Shown here piece after piece: positions 1-11,349 of a DNA stretch of 64,000 nt. Under the pieces are notes generated by a model. That model made no database searches, had not been told where the DNA came from, and saw only the letters and a list, made by a program, of their open reading frames with translations. The first letter of the stretch is position 1; each line of letters starts with the position of its first letter. A program made the translations under genes and the position numbers. Source of the DNA: Adineta steineri (lineage: Eukaryota > Rotifera > Eurotatoria > Adinetida > Adinetidae); the NCBI GenBank assembly GCA_905250115.1, contig CAJNOI010000103.1:278499-342498 (forward strand). Reading direction: 5' to 3'.

Positions 1-1355
1 ACTAATATGTTGAAGAACATATGAATTGGTATTTGTATCAAAGAATATGAGTTATTCTCGCATGTAATTTAAATTGAGCGAACAAGAGATTCATTAAAAT
101 ATGTTGACGGCTTCAACACTACATTTGTCATTGTGTGTTTAATGTGAGGTAGTTCGATATATGAATTGTAGAACATTAGTTAGATAGGAATATTTTGGTT
201 ACAGCAATAGAAATTAGTACAATGAATAGTACCATCTATAATCAGACAGAAAATGAATAGTGCAGGGATAAACAGATTCAGAAACGTTTAACTCTCTAGA
301 AAATATAGTTTCATTTCAAGCAATTATTAAGGATCTCATGGACAACGAATAATTCATAAGGCTATAATCTATTCAAATATCATTCTCGTTTCTCAAAATG
401 TGATAGAAGTTACAATATGATTGTAAAGTATATATTAAATAAATAGTTCCAGGCATAATGCTAGTCAAAAACTTCATTCACTCAAGAAAGTGACAGGACT
501 ATTTTTATGTACAGGAAATCAGTAGAAAATGAATAACTAAAAGTATCATTCTATTCAATTATTTTATTTGTTTTGAAAGCAAACTTTCGATCACTCAAAT
601 AATCGATCGTTGGATAATAGTTGAATTTTTTTAACAAAGATTCTATTTGAATATAATGGTAGAATTTGGAAATAGACAGATACTGTAATAAGAAGAAGAA
701 AAATTGTGTACTATATGAATGATTCTAATGATAATTCTATTCAATTGTTACCTGATTTTTCAAGAAGAATTCAGAGTTTATCTATGATTAATGAATATAT
801 TCCAAATGAATATTCAATATCAGTATTCTATTCAGATATATACCTTGTTATAATAGACAATTTGGGATTCGTTTTGACTGATGAATATACTAAAAATGAA
901 TATTTCAATAAGGATTCTAGTCAAATATATTCCTCTTTTTATTTAAAATTCGAGATTCATCACACTTACTGAATACACCGTAAATGAATAATTGTTAGAA
1001 TAATTTTGTTCAAATATTTGCACGATGAACAAGAAACCAAACGCATGTGATAGAATTAGTGTCTATATTGACAATGACTAATTCTAAATAATGTTCTATT
1101 CCAATACTTGTTCATTGCAGAAAACAATAGAAAAGATCATTCAGCATTCAATAAATCTGTAGTTAATGTACACGTATTAGTAAGTCATTATTCAGCATTC
1201 ATTTACTATTACGAGAAACTCCAAATTTGTAACATATAATCAATAAATATGAGACTAATGAATAATTCAGACACATTCTTTCATCGAATATATTCTTCTG
1301 TACAACAAAAGCAATGAAAGTGTATTAGCTGATAAGAAGATTCACAATAAATAAA
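1..1355. other. AT-rich intergenic tract, no gene supported
   Basis: No convincing gene is visible. One 88-codon open frame on the plus strand (706-972) has no recognisable domain, signal peptide or splice context and its codon use looks like translated AT-rich noise. The tract carries several scattered copies of a degenerate motif resembling ATTCTATTCARAT (for example near 548, 736, 824 and 1369), which may mark an old dispersed repeat. Confidence 0.5.
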
Positions 1356-1619
1356 CTACTCTAGTATCATTCTATTCAGATATTTTAGTGAACGTCGTGT
1401 ATTCGACGAAAGAGCAGTGGATAACACAGATTGTAATAAAAATGAATAAAGGACAGGTTTATAGGTACGATATGCTTGAAAAACTCTCTTGAGAAATTCG
1501 TTGCTGACACTGGAAGCAGTATCATCATCGAAGTTATCACTGACGTCGCGGGCCTTGCATATAGCTAAGCATAAGCCAAGTAGAACCAAGATGCACACCA
1601 GAGTTTTGTTATTAACCAT
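1356..1619 (-). CDS. small putative secreted protein (87 aa)
   Basis: I do not recognise the family. The frame starts at an ATG and encodes a clear N-terminal signal peptide: a short basic start (MVNNK), then a hydrophobic core (residues 6-20, rich in L, V, C, A, I), followed by a likely cleavage region near KARDVSD. The mature part is about 65 residues, begins acidic and ends in a more basic, helical-looking tail (YRTYKPVLYSF, RRSLKYLNR). It has no Cys beyond the signal region, so it is not a disulfide-rich peptide. A TATA box lies 73-79 bp upstream on the same strand (1692-1698), a good distance for a short 5' UTR, which argues for a real intronless gene. It could be a secreted peptide precursor or a short lineage-specific protein; function unknown. 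Confidence 0.55.
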   Translation of the reverse strand: MVNNKTLVCILVLLGLCLAICKARDVSDNFDDDTASSVSNEFLKRVFQAYRTYKPVLYSFLLQSVLSTALSSNTRRSLKYLNRMILE

Positions 1620-1691
1620 TGCACTTGTTTGTATTGAATGAAAGAATAACGATTGTATAATAGTATTAATTTTGCAAGAATAGTCTCAGTC

Positions 1692-1698
1692 TTATATA
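1692..1698 (-). promoter_or_regulatory. TATA box of the small secreted-protein gene
   Basis: Read on the minus strand the site is TATATAA, 73 bp upstream of the ATG at 1619. Position and strand fit the core promoter of that gene. The call rests on sequence match and spacing only. Confidence 0.45.
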
Positions 1699-1935
1699 GT
1701 CACGACGAAGGCAGAGGAGGAAGAAAAAGTATTAAAAATATATCTATTTTTCTTTTGCAATACGAATCAAGACGTTTTAATTAGAGAAAAAAATAAACGC
1801 AAATAAAAAATGACTGATCTTGAAGGTTGTTAAAATTAATGGCCTTGTTTTCCCTCCATAAAAACAAAGAATGCACTTTTTGCTTATGTTAGGGTTATTA
1901 TGCACATAAAGCAATCCTATTATAAAAATATTGCT

Positions 1936-2094
1936 TTATATCGATATAAATTTTGATTACTTTTTCATTGATACCTCTGTTTAATTGATCTGCAACAACA
2001 AATATTACTGATGTATCAATCGATACAATTTTTGATTACTTTTTCATTGATACCTCTGTTTAATTGATCTGCAAAACATATATGACTGATCTAT
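1936..2094. repeat. two-copy tandem repeat, period 79 bp
   Basis: A 40-base core beginning GATTACTTTTTCATTGATAC and ending CTGCAA occurs at 1955-1995 and again at 2034-2074, exactly 79 bp apart. The surrounding bases (a TCGATA element before the core and ACTGAT.TATCAATCGAT after) also repeat with substitutions. A third partial start (TCAATCGATTG) follows at about 2094. Just beyond, AACTCATGTGTGACGA and AACTCATGCGTGACGA repeat 44 bp apart (about 2127 and 2171). Confidence 0.75.
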
Positions 2095-2959
2095 CAATCG
2101 ATTGTTCAAATTGATCATTAGGACAGTAACTCATGTGTGACGACAAAGAGACGTGTCATTGTGATGAAAGCAACTCATGCGTGACGAAAACGAAGGATAC
2201 ATACAAAAAAAATTGAACTAGTGAATATCAGCAAAATGTTTCATGAATAAAATAATTTTGCATTTACTAGCATTCGATAATTCACTTAAAATGGCTTTTT
2301 TTTTAAATAAGATTGTAACAAAAAAATTAATTTAAACGAATATCTATAATTATCGGTATATATTTGATAAATTCATCAATGTAAACATATTTTTCAACTA
2401 TACATATATTTATATTTTAAGAGTTTTAATAATATTCTCATATTCTCTTTATGTCGAAACAATTGTTGATATAATATAGAGTTAAGATGTAATAATTAGC
2501 TGTTGAATCATATGCTAATTAAAATATATTTTAATTTTAAGAAAAAAAAATAAGTTAGTAATATATATTGACAAAATTTATATTGTTTTAAAAAGTAAAT
2601 TATTCTAGAACATAAAACTTAACTTTTCTTCTTTCAAACAGTATTATTTATCCAATTATTAATCTTTTCTATTTTTCTAGATATTAAATAATATGATGCA
2701 TTTAATAAAAATTGTAAATAATATCGACGAAAAATATCGTTATTGTTTTTCAAAAAAAATTACATTTTACTTATCTTGATTAAGAAAATTATTTTCAACG
2801 TTGCAGCCTAGTTAAAAAGTCATTTTCAAGAATATAACATTATACAAACTGATAAAGATAAGAAAAAATTATAAAACATAGTATGATAAAAGGAAAAAAT
2901 GTACATACATATAAAAAATATAATAGTCAAATATGATATTATTAAGTTGTTAATAAGGA

Positions 2960-3870
2960 TTAATTTACATTAAAATTAAAATTTTTATAACTTATAATCA
3001 TATACAGATACAGGACAAATTTACTAAAATAGGATAAAATAGATTTAGAAGCAGACAGAACGAAGTATAACTTGTTTTTTATTCGATGAGATCTTCTGAG
3101 TGTGGTGCTTTCTATTAATATTTTTTCATTTTCAGGTCGATTTGCATCATTATTCTTAATATTATTGTTATCAATCAGAATGTTAATACAATGAATATTT
3201 CGATTTATAATTATAATAATCATGTTCATTATTGACTTTCTCTTTAATTGATGATATATTCAATATACCATTCAAAGTACTATTAATACTATTAGTTGTA
3301 ATACTGTTATGTATTTAATTATTTGGAAAAAAAGAATTTTTATAATTAATTGTATTACTGTTTGTGTTGATAGATGTTTTTTTAATATTCTGATCTAATC
3401 AAATATGTTTACTATTATCATTTAATCTAGTATAAAATTTATTATTTTTAGGTACTTGTGTATTTATTAGATATGATATTATATATTGATATTAGTAGAT
3501 GTTTTTTGTTTGTTAGTATTAGTTATTGTTTTGTATTTACTATTATGTTCTAATGAACTATGACTAATTTCAATAATTGAAATTTGTACAAAGTTCAATA
3601 CTGTACTTCAATAGTTTACTTTCTGCCATTCTGCCTGCATATGATTGATTAATTATAAAATTAAAATTGTTCATGTTATGTGTCTTTTCATTAATTTTTG
3701 ATAAGTTTGGTTCATTATTTAAATTATTATTGGTCATGTTCGTACACGAGCTACCTAATTCTGAGGAAAATTTACCTGAAAATTATTGTAAAACTAAACT
3801 ATTCCGAAAAATAAATACTAGTTCTTGTTTTTTTAATGTCCGTTTATATTCTTCGAACTCGAATTAGGCA
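2960..3870 (-). pseudogene. decayed Asn-rich coding-like tract, possibly retroelement-derived
   Basis: Read on the minus strand this stretch gives a succession of frames that look coded (Asn/Ser/Lys-rich, with NDANRPENEK, TTLRRSHRIKNK and NNLNNEPNLSKINEK) but are broken by stops and shifts. A short basic LRRSxRIKxK-type motif preceded by an acidic, low-complexity linker is seen in linker/integrase C-terminal regions of some copia-like retroelements, which is the only family hint. No reverse transcriptase, RNase H or terminal repeat can be seen. It could equally be AT-rich noise plus a diverged host exon. I see no intact frame. Confidence 0.25.
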
Positions 3871-4899
3871 ACTACTCATTTTATTAGAAGCTCTCATAGA
3901 TCCATAACACACATGACAATCTTATTACTATAATGAATCTTTAAATGTATGTAACTCATGAAGGTATCTTTTTTATGTAAAAGTTTTGTGACAGAATTAA
4001 TAAGTAAGCTAAATAGTAGCATACTATTGCTCTAATATTTACTGAAATATCGAAATTAATTAACTTGTGACCGACGAGCCAGATATTTAGATACTTAGAT
4101 AATAGAAGTGCCAAGATACATTTCCAATATTCTTAATATATGAATTTCATTGTAGGCAATGCAAATTTCGAAATACTAAAATTTTCTCTGGAAAACTGAA
4201 CCCAACATCTTGTTTCAATGATTTTATTCTAAAATAGAATGATTTAATATAGCTGACTTTCAAAAATTTTGCATCACTTTTATTTTGATTGAAAAAACTA
4301 AATAAATACGTTGGTTTTTCTATTGCGTCAGAGACTTTCATATGTGTCATAAATACTATAAATAGATATTATCAGGCAGTGTTTTCGAGAAACATAAAAC
4401 TTTAAAAAGTTTTTTTTATATAAATGCAGATGTTTTTAGTGGTAATTCATGTTTCTTTTTTTCTTTTCTTAGAACAAAACACATATTTGTGTTATATACA
4501 AAGTATTAAATGTAAGAAAAGAAAACAGTATAAGAGTATATAAATGAAGATTTTAAACTTTTTCTAAAAAAAAAGAAAAGAAAGGGAAAAAGCAAATAAA
4601 AAAAATTAAATTATTTTTTGAGCAAATATAACAAAAAAAAGGCGGAAATAAAAAGAAGAATTTACCTGAAAGAAAAAGAATGTAAGCAAACACTAGAAAC
4701 CTTTTGAAGAGAATATCAAGGAAAGAATAATTATTTAACAAGTATAATATAGAGAAAAAGAAATGAACAAAAAGCAATTGAAGCGATAGTATTTAAGTAT
4801 ATTAATGTTTGAACATTATTCTATTTTATAAAGTGAAAGTTTTGTTAAACAAAACAAAGTTATATCATTACAATATATATATATAGAACCTAGTTCATC
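3871..4899. other. intergenic, nothing supported
   Basis: AT-rich sequence with A-rich and T-rich runs around 4440-4640. Short frames here (including 4147-4350 and 4553-4777 on the minus strand) show only Phe/Leu/Lys-biased translation of T/A tracts. No gene, RNA gene or repeat unit is supported. Confidence 0.5.
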
Positions 4900-5484
4900 A
4901 TGATTTTCCTATCAAAACGACCAAATAGTCATCAAGGTTCATCTACTCGAGAAGCATGTCTATCTATTGTAGGTTTATTCTTATCCATTGGACTTATTGG
5001 TGGTCTAGCTGGACTCATTTATGGTAGTTACATATATATATGTACGAATCTTTTAATTTATTTTCTTACTTCTTTAGGTTTAGTAACAAACAGTGCACCA
5101 AGTACGATGTTTGGTGCAATTGCGTTTAGTATTTCTTTATTTTTCACAATTATATTTATTCTTGTGATCATATTCTGTCTTAAAAGTGTTACTGGTGATT
5201 CAAATAAGAAACGTCACAAACAAAATGCTCACATGAAACATATAAATTCGGCACAAAACATATCAACAGTTTCAACTGCACCAAATTATGAACAAACAAG
5301 TAGTTATAATACACAGATTTATTCACCATCGGTTCCTATAGAATTATTAGATAGTTCAACCAATGGTTTTGGTAAACAAATGCAATCATCTTCATTACCA
5401 CCAATTGCTTTTGATTCTTTAAATCACAGTAATTCATCAACTAATATTTATGATTTAAGACAAAATTATTACAATGGACATTAA
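4900..5484 (+). CDS. small multi-pass membrane protein with disordered cytosolic tail
   Basis: Not recognised as a known family. As an uninterrupted frame it is 194 aa: a basic N-terminus, a hydrophobic segment at about 20-42 (Gly-rich, GLIGGLAGLIYG), a second at about 45-62, a third at about 70-93 (ending in a Cys-Leu-Lys stop-transfer), then about 100 residues rich in Ser, Asn and Gln with no domain. Bases 5024-5077 form a perfect candidate 54-nt intron (GTAGTT...TTTAG) whose length is a multiple of three. If spliced, the second hydrophobic segment disappears and the protein is 176 aa with two membrane spans. Introns of this exact size are typical of neighbouring genes, so the spliced form is at least as likely. 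The ATG at 4900 is the first in frame. Confidence 0.6.
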   Translation: MIFLSKRPNSHQGSSTREACLSIVGLFLSIGLIGGLAGLIYGSYIYICTNLLIYFLTSLGLVTNSAPSTMFGAIAFSISLFFTIIFILVIIFCLKSVTGDSNKKRHKQNAHMKHINSAQNISTVSTAPNYEQTSSYNTQIYSPSVPIELLDSSTNGFGKQMQSSSLPPIAFDSLNHSNSSTNIYDLRQNYYNGH

Positions 5485-5969
5485 AAAATTCTTACTTTTT
5501 TTCTCTCAATATATTATATATAAATACATTCCAAAGAATCGAGCGGGTCTCTTTCTTTTAATTTTTTTTTTCTATTTTTAACTTGTACGTACGAACGTAT
5601 GCATTATAAATAATCTAAAGTATTGTAGAAAAAAAAACTGAGGGAAAGAATAATGTTTGAATATATAGTGTTGTCAGCGGCATCAAAATCAACTGATGAC
5701 TTATTGATATAAATATGTGATTGTTTTGTATTTTCGTAAACATGTGAGAGAGAGAGAGGGAAAAAGAACTTTAAAGCAAAAGGTGAAAACTTGTTATTGT
5801 TTTTGTTCATATTTCAATCATGCATCTTTCTTTCTTTTACATAAGAAGCAAAACAAATGTAAAACGCCACTGTTCGTATTTTTTTTTGTTTAGTTTCGTA
5901 CATTTCTGTTTACGATTCACTATCAAATCGAATAGAAAGTAGAATTTTATATTGATTCAAACAAACTAA
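5485..5969. other. intergenic spacer with GA run
   Basis: Holds T-rich runs and a short GA repeat near 5747-5758. No gene is supported; the minus-strand frame at 5604-5810 has no recognisable content. Confidence 0.5.
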
Positions 5970-7322
5970 ATGCCAACGAAAACTCGCTGGGCACTTAATC
6001 CAAAAAAGTGGTTCGATAATATGTCAAATAGCACGCAAAAACGTGATAGAATTGATAATATATTACCAGCAGCAACACGAGGATTATCCTTATCAACACA
6101 TACTATACATCTTTCTCGATCAAAAAATAAAGCAAAAGTAACACCAGTTATGTTATCAGCTGATGCAAATAAACATAATGCAGCTATATTAACGCCTATG
6201 ACACAATTTCAATTACCAGCATTTAGTGTTAGACGTGATAGAACATCATTATTATTTTCATCCATATCAGGTAATCGTCAAAATACATTTTTTCCTACTC
6301 ATACTGAACCAACTATACGTAAACGTGGTCGTTGTGAAAAAGAAGAACTTTCAATTGATACAACCCGATCAATTACTCAACCAACACAAACAATTATATC
6401 TGCTTCATTAACAAGTGAAAATATTCAACAAAATACTGCAATAAAACCAACGGAAATGACTCTATCAAATATGTCACATCATTGTTTAATTGATTATCCA
6501 AGACGTTCATCAGATCCAATTGTAGAATCTACATCACCAGCAAATTCTTCATCAGCATCATCTGCAGTTAATGATAATGATTATTCATCGGCAAGTGAAT
6601 TATTTAATGATATATCTAATTATAATAAATCAGAACAACAATTATTAAGACTAAAAGCTCTTTCAGTTGAATCCATAGCTGATTCTGAAACATCATTCAA
6701 AAACTTTCCTTCTCGTCCTATTATACATTATCATCGAAGGTTAATAAATACTTCAAATATAAATGGTAATAATACTCAATTACAAGGACAACAAATCTTT
6801 AGATCATCATCTCGTTCACATAGTCTTGAAGATATTTTTGAAGATAGTCAAACATTTTCAACAATAATAAAACGTCCACAATCATCAGTACTTAATGATA
6901 AAAATATAGAAACATCGAAATTTAATCATAATGCTCATAATACATATGATTTAACTATTGATACAATTGATGAATTATCTAATTGTTCTAAAAGTCCTGT
7001 AGATTCATTTGTAGGTGGTTCATATTCTGATGAGTCACTTCGTCCAGCCTATGATGAAGAATGTTATGCAACATTACCACGTGGAAGTTCAACTGAACAA
7101 ATAAATAATAATACACAACATGATCTTCGTACTATTGTTGATGAATGTCTTCGTCCAATAGTAGATTCAATTGGTAAAAATCGTCCAACAAAAAATCAAC
7201 ATCGTTCAAAACGTGCTAGTATTAATAGTGATCAAACACAATTAATTATTGAAGATATCACCGATAAATTATCGTCTAGTTTGGACTATTCGATATATAC
7301 ACAGCATCAAAGATGTTGCTGA
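5970..7322 (+). CDS. 450-aa intrinsically disordered protein, unknown function
   Basis: A single uninterrupted exon from ATG to TGA. I recognise no domain. Composition is Ser/Thr/Asn/Gln-rich with scattered short charged patches. There is no signal peptide or membrane segment. The N-terminus is basic and aromatic (RWALNPKKWFDNM), and several arginine/serine phospho-site-like motifs occur (RRSSDP near 176, RSSSRSHSLED near 285, KRASINS near 415). The acidic elements LEDIFED, YDEECYATLPRG and IVDECLRP could be short linear interaction motifs. The pattern fits a scaffold or adaptor with many kinase/14-3-3-type sites. Intronless structure contrasts with most neighbours. Coding status is well supported by length and codon use; function is unknown. 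Confidence 0.75.
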   Translation: MPTKTRWALNPKKWFDNMSNSTQKRDRIDNILPAATRGLSLSTHTIHLSRSKNKAKVTPVMLSADANKHNAAILTPMTQFQLPAFSVRRDRTSLLFSSISGNRQNTFFPTHTEPTIRKRGRCEKEELSIDTTRSITQPTQTIISASLTSENIQQNTAIKPTEMTLSNMSHHCLIDYPRRSSDPIVESTSPANSSSASSAVNDNDYSSASELFNDISNYNKSEQQLLRLKALSVESIADSETSFKNFPSRPIIHYHRRLINTSNINGNNTQLQGQQIFRSSSRSHSLEDIFEDSQTFSTIIKRPQSSVLNDKNIETSKFNHNAHNTYDLTIDTIDELSNCSKSPVDSFVGGSYSDESLRPAYDEECYATLPRGSSTEQINNNTQHDLRTIVDECLRPIVDSIGKNRPTKNQHRSKRASINSDQTQLIIEDITDKLSSSLDYSIYTQHQRCC

Positions 7323-10289
7323 TTTTTTATATATTTTTCTTAGCAATAAATAAAAAAACGATTTAAGGTAAATTATTAGTTTAAGTTTCAAATAAAATAT
7401 TCATCACAATAATATTCTAAAAAGATTTTATGATGTTGAACAACAAGACATAAATAATATTACACAAGGTAGTTTCTGTGTTGTATGGACAAAAATGACT
7501 TTCATTATACTGAATATATGTTGCGAGATTATCTTGTATAATATGATTGAGTTCATTTATCAATAGAAAAAAAATGTATAGACTAATTTTGTTGCCAGAC
7601 AATTCATAGAGAACGTTCGAATAAAAGTAACTATTTTCGTATAAGAAAGATTAAAACCGTAAAAAAATCACGAACAGATAATCTCAGATTAATATCCTAT
7701 CGAACTTTCATTTATACTTATTGTACGCAGAAAAAATTCTTCGATTTTTTTGTCATGTTGTGACTATATGCTACGATTTTAGCCCATATGTTTTCATTTT
7801 TCAATATTAACACCTTTCTTCATTTTTTTATATATTTGTGATTAATTTTACACTTATAATTCTCATGTACCACCCACTATCATTGCACGGCATGGTATGT
7901 CTTAGTTTAATCTTATCCATTCCTACACTACAATTATCGACGACATGTCAGCCGGAAGTCACTATGTTAATCTATTAATCATAAAAATAGAGAATGAAGT
8001 CAAGTGAAGACGATGGGAGTATGGTGACCACTTGAAATCACATTACCTACGGCCGTTCCTCTCTGCATGAAATAAAGTCAATGTATGTTATTTGCAATTT
8101 GATCTTTATTTTTATGTAAATTATTGATTTCATATGATATTCAATGTAATATAAGTGAATCAAATTTATATTAAATTCAATCTTATCTTTTCGATAAAAA
8201 AAGATACCGCCATGACAGAAAGAAAAAATTCATTTATATTATACTTTAACACTTTCTTTACTGATAGAGAAAAAAACACATACATAACGAATTATGTTTG
8301 ATCTCATAAAATGATGAGTATCGTGTATTATGAATACCCATTGGCAATAATTATACATGTGCTCATCTCTTTGATCGTAATGTGCAAGTATTGGATTAAA
8401 CAAAGCGATATACATATAAATACAAAATGACACTACTTTCAATTTTATAATTGAAAAAGAAAATGTTATTACATTACGTGCATGAAATACATATGACACA
8501 TTATGTTTGTTTGACGTTGAAAATTAGACGAGATTATGTCGGTGTACATAAAGATGAATATTTGATATTCATTTACACATTCCTCAAGTGCTAGAGTACT
8601 ATATGAACATCCTTCCGATTCAAGAATAAAATCATTAAATTTCATAATTCTAAATAAATGATACTTTTTCTAGAATGCAAAAACAACTAAGAAAAACAAA
8701 ATGTCTGTTTTTGTTCGATCAAAGAATATTTCTTATATTGATTAGTATACAACTGATAATGAATAAAAAAAGAAGACGAGAAAGAAGATCATTTCGATAG
8801 TTAGTGTAAGATAACACTGTTGTGCTGATTAGACTCTTCACATGATATTCCTGATCTTCAAGATGCACACAGCAGGATGATTGCATGGGTGATATAAATG
8901 TAATATAGAAGAAAATTGAACGTCGGCAATATTGTTTTACATATCACATTCATTGACACTCTCTGGAAAATAAAATTCATTATATATGAGCTGTAACCGA
9001 TTGCTTTATAATTTATTGCTATTGTTATAAAAAAAAGAAAAACTTCAAGTGTTAATGAAAAGGGAAGAGAAGAAGCAGTATTATTTGCCGATGCGTGACG
9101 TGTAACAGAATTTGAAATGTGTGAGAGATGAGAATAAAAAAATCGAAGTGTACTCATTTTCCCACTTCACTTGACTTCATTTCCATTTTTAGATTAACTT
9201 TTTTGTTTTGTCTCATATTCTTTTCGATAATTGCATAGCGTGCATAAGCAGAGATTATTAAGGTTGACTAAATGGACGTCGTTCCATTGCGAGAAAATGA
9301 AAATGATTTTATAAGTGTAAATTAGTGAGCGAAAAAGATTGATAGTGACTGATTGTAAGGATCAGTATGTCGGACATAAGAGCGTCAAAAGCAAGGAAGG
9401 GTGAAGAGTCATTATGAAAGATAAAATGAGCAATCAAGTATTGACTAGTATACAATACATATTGTCAAGATTTATTTTCGAGAGTTGCGAGAATGATATT
9501 TCGATCTGTATTTTATCGAAAATAAATCGTTATATTTAAAAGTTGTTAATAAGATAAATATATGGAGTAATTCTACAATTATTCATGTTTTACGAAAAAC
9601 AACCCTCGTTATATACAAGGTAGTGTGAAAAGAACACTTCAATAAGAAATTTAAATATCTTCACTTCGATCATTGATGGAACTTTACTTTCCTACTAATA
9701 AGTCTTAAGATTGGTCTTATGAAATAAATGTTATTTGTTATCAAATAAGGAAAATTCATTTGAAATACGTTGTAGATAATTGTTATCTGAGAGAATAACA
9801 AGAAGAAATCAAAATAAACTTTATTTATGATATTATATTGTTGTACATATTGAAATTTTTTCAAACTAGTTAGGCATAATTGAAGCACTGCAGGCAAAAA
9901 ATGTGTGTGGCAAATTTTTATTAATTGCTATCAATAAGTAAATATTCACCGCCTTGTATATATTTTTAAGTACTACACGAAGTTATCATATATACAATAT
10001 ATTAATCTATAACGAAATGTTTCCATAATAGGCAAGCTCGTTCATTGAAGATTGGTCTGTTAGATTTGAGAATATTCATGATAACTTTAGTTTAAACATT
10101 GATAAAAAAAAAATCTTATTTCATTATTCAAGGATTTATAAGTGTGTTTCGAAAAACACTTTTTCAAAATGTTTATTACGATTTAACATCACCTTCTACT
10201 TGTATTTTACAGAAAATAGCAAAAATAAAAATTAATCTAGATTAACAAAAAAGAATCAATATCCAGAGAGAGAAAGAAAACCATATTCA
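7323..10289. other. 3-kb intergenic region
   Basis: No gene can be supported. AATAAA at about 7346 is a plausible poly(A) signal for the upstream plus-strand gene. Short minus-strand frames (7417-7602, 8239-8499, 8858-9157, 9670-9897) have no domain, start context or splice continuity. A modestly less AT-rich patch lies at about 7860-8070 without an open frame. Confidence 0.5.
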
Positions 10290-11349
10290 TTAAAGTGAAA
10301 TCATTCCACTCTGTTGCATTTGTTCTCTTAATAATATAATACTCGCTCTTTGATCAGCTGGTAATTGAGCTATTTGAGCTTCACTTAATTGTAGTACTTG
10401 CATTAATAATTGAGCTTTTTCTTGATCAGTACGTGATAGAGGTGAATTACCAGTTAATGTTGAATTTGGTTGTTGAAGAGGAGCTGCTGCTGCCATTGGA
10501 AAATTCATTGATGCTAATTGTGGATGAAATGGAGGTGGTGGAACAATTGGTAAAGGTGGTTGTGATACAAGATTTGGTGTTGCTTGAAATGGAGGATTAG
10601 GTAGTAAATTACCAACAAGATTATGTGGTGCTGGTGAAGAATTATTTAAGATATTTAATGATTGAATATCTGGTCGTTTATGAAGCATAGTAGCAGCTTC
10701 AGTTGGTGGAATAAGACCCATAATAACAAGTGATTGTAACATAGCATATGTTAATTGTGGATTTTGAATAAGAATATTTCGTGCTTCAGCTGGATATTCT
10801 TTAATAATTGTTTGCATTTGTTTCATTAGATCTACAACTTGTTCTGGTGGAAGATTAACTAAAAAAAAGTTTTATGAATAGAAAATTTGTAAAAATAAAA
10901 ATTTATTTTCGTTTACCAATTGTTCGAGCAATAACTTCTGGAACTTTATCTGGTGTTATATTAGCACTTTGAACTGTTTCAAATGTTGGTACACCAACAG
11001 TTACTTGTTGATGAAGTAATCGTAATTCATCAGCTTGTGATGATGCTTTATCAACACGTAATGATCGACCACCAAATTCAAAACCATTTAAATTTCGAAT
11101 TGCACTTTGAGCCATATCTGCATCTATTAAACAAAATATAATTTATATATGATTAAATTACAAACGATAATTACCTGTATATTCAGCAAATCCATATCCT
11201 TTTGGATTTCCTGTTTCACGATCGAATACAATACGAAATGATAATACAGGTCCAATAACAGTAAATATTTCTTTCATTTGATCTTCTGATGTTCCATGAG
11301 GAATATTACCAACAAATACTGATCGTGCTTGTTTTTCTTCAACTGACAT
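10290..11349 (-). CDS. CSTF2: cleavage stimulation factor subunit 2 (CstF-64)
   Basis: CstF-64 binds the GU-rich element downstream of poly(A) sites and works in nuclear pre-mRNA 3'-end processing. Three exons join in phase: 11175-11349, 10917-11123 and 10290-10858, giving 316 aa. The RRM spans residues 8-86, with RNP2 SVFVGNI and RNP1 KGYGFAEY, then the RNLNG/GRSLRVD strand. The CSTF1/CSTF3-binding hinge follows (about 127-190: LPPEQVVDLMKQM, NPQLTYAML, MGLIPP). A Pro-rich linker leads to the conserved C-terminal three-helix module (about 272-316: QVLQLSEAQIAQLPADQR), the Pcf11-type docking domain. The vertebrate MEARA/G repeats are absent, which explains the shortness against the roughly 577-residue human protein. 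Both introns are 48-58 nt. Confidence 0.95.

Noticed and set aside
706..972. 88-codon plus-strand frame
   Set aside because: Asn/Tyr/Ile-rich translation of AT-rich repeats, with no domain, promoter or splice support.
1936..2200. Tandem repeats considered as CRISPR or satellite
   Set aside because: Only two copies per unit with no spacers of constant length; eukaryotic context.
6226..6411. Second plus-strand frame inside the 450-aa gene
   Set aside because: Out-of-frame shadow with His/Tyr/Val-biased composition.
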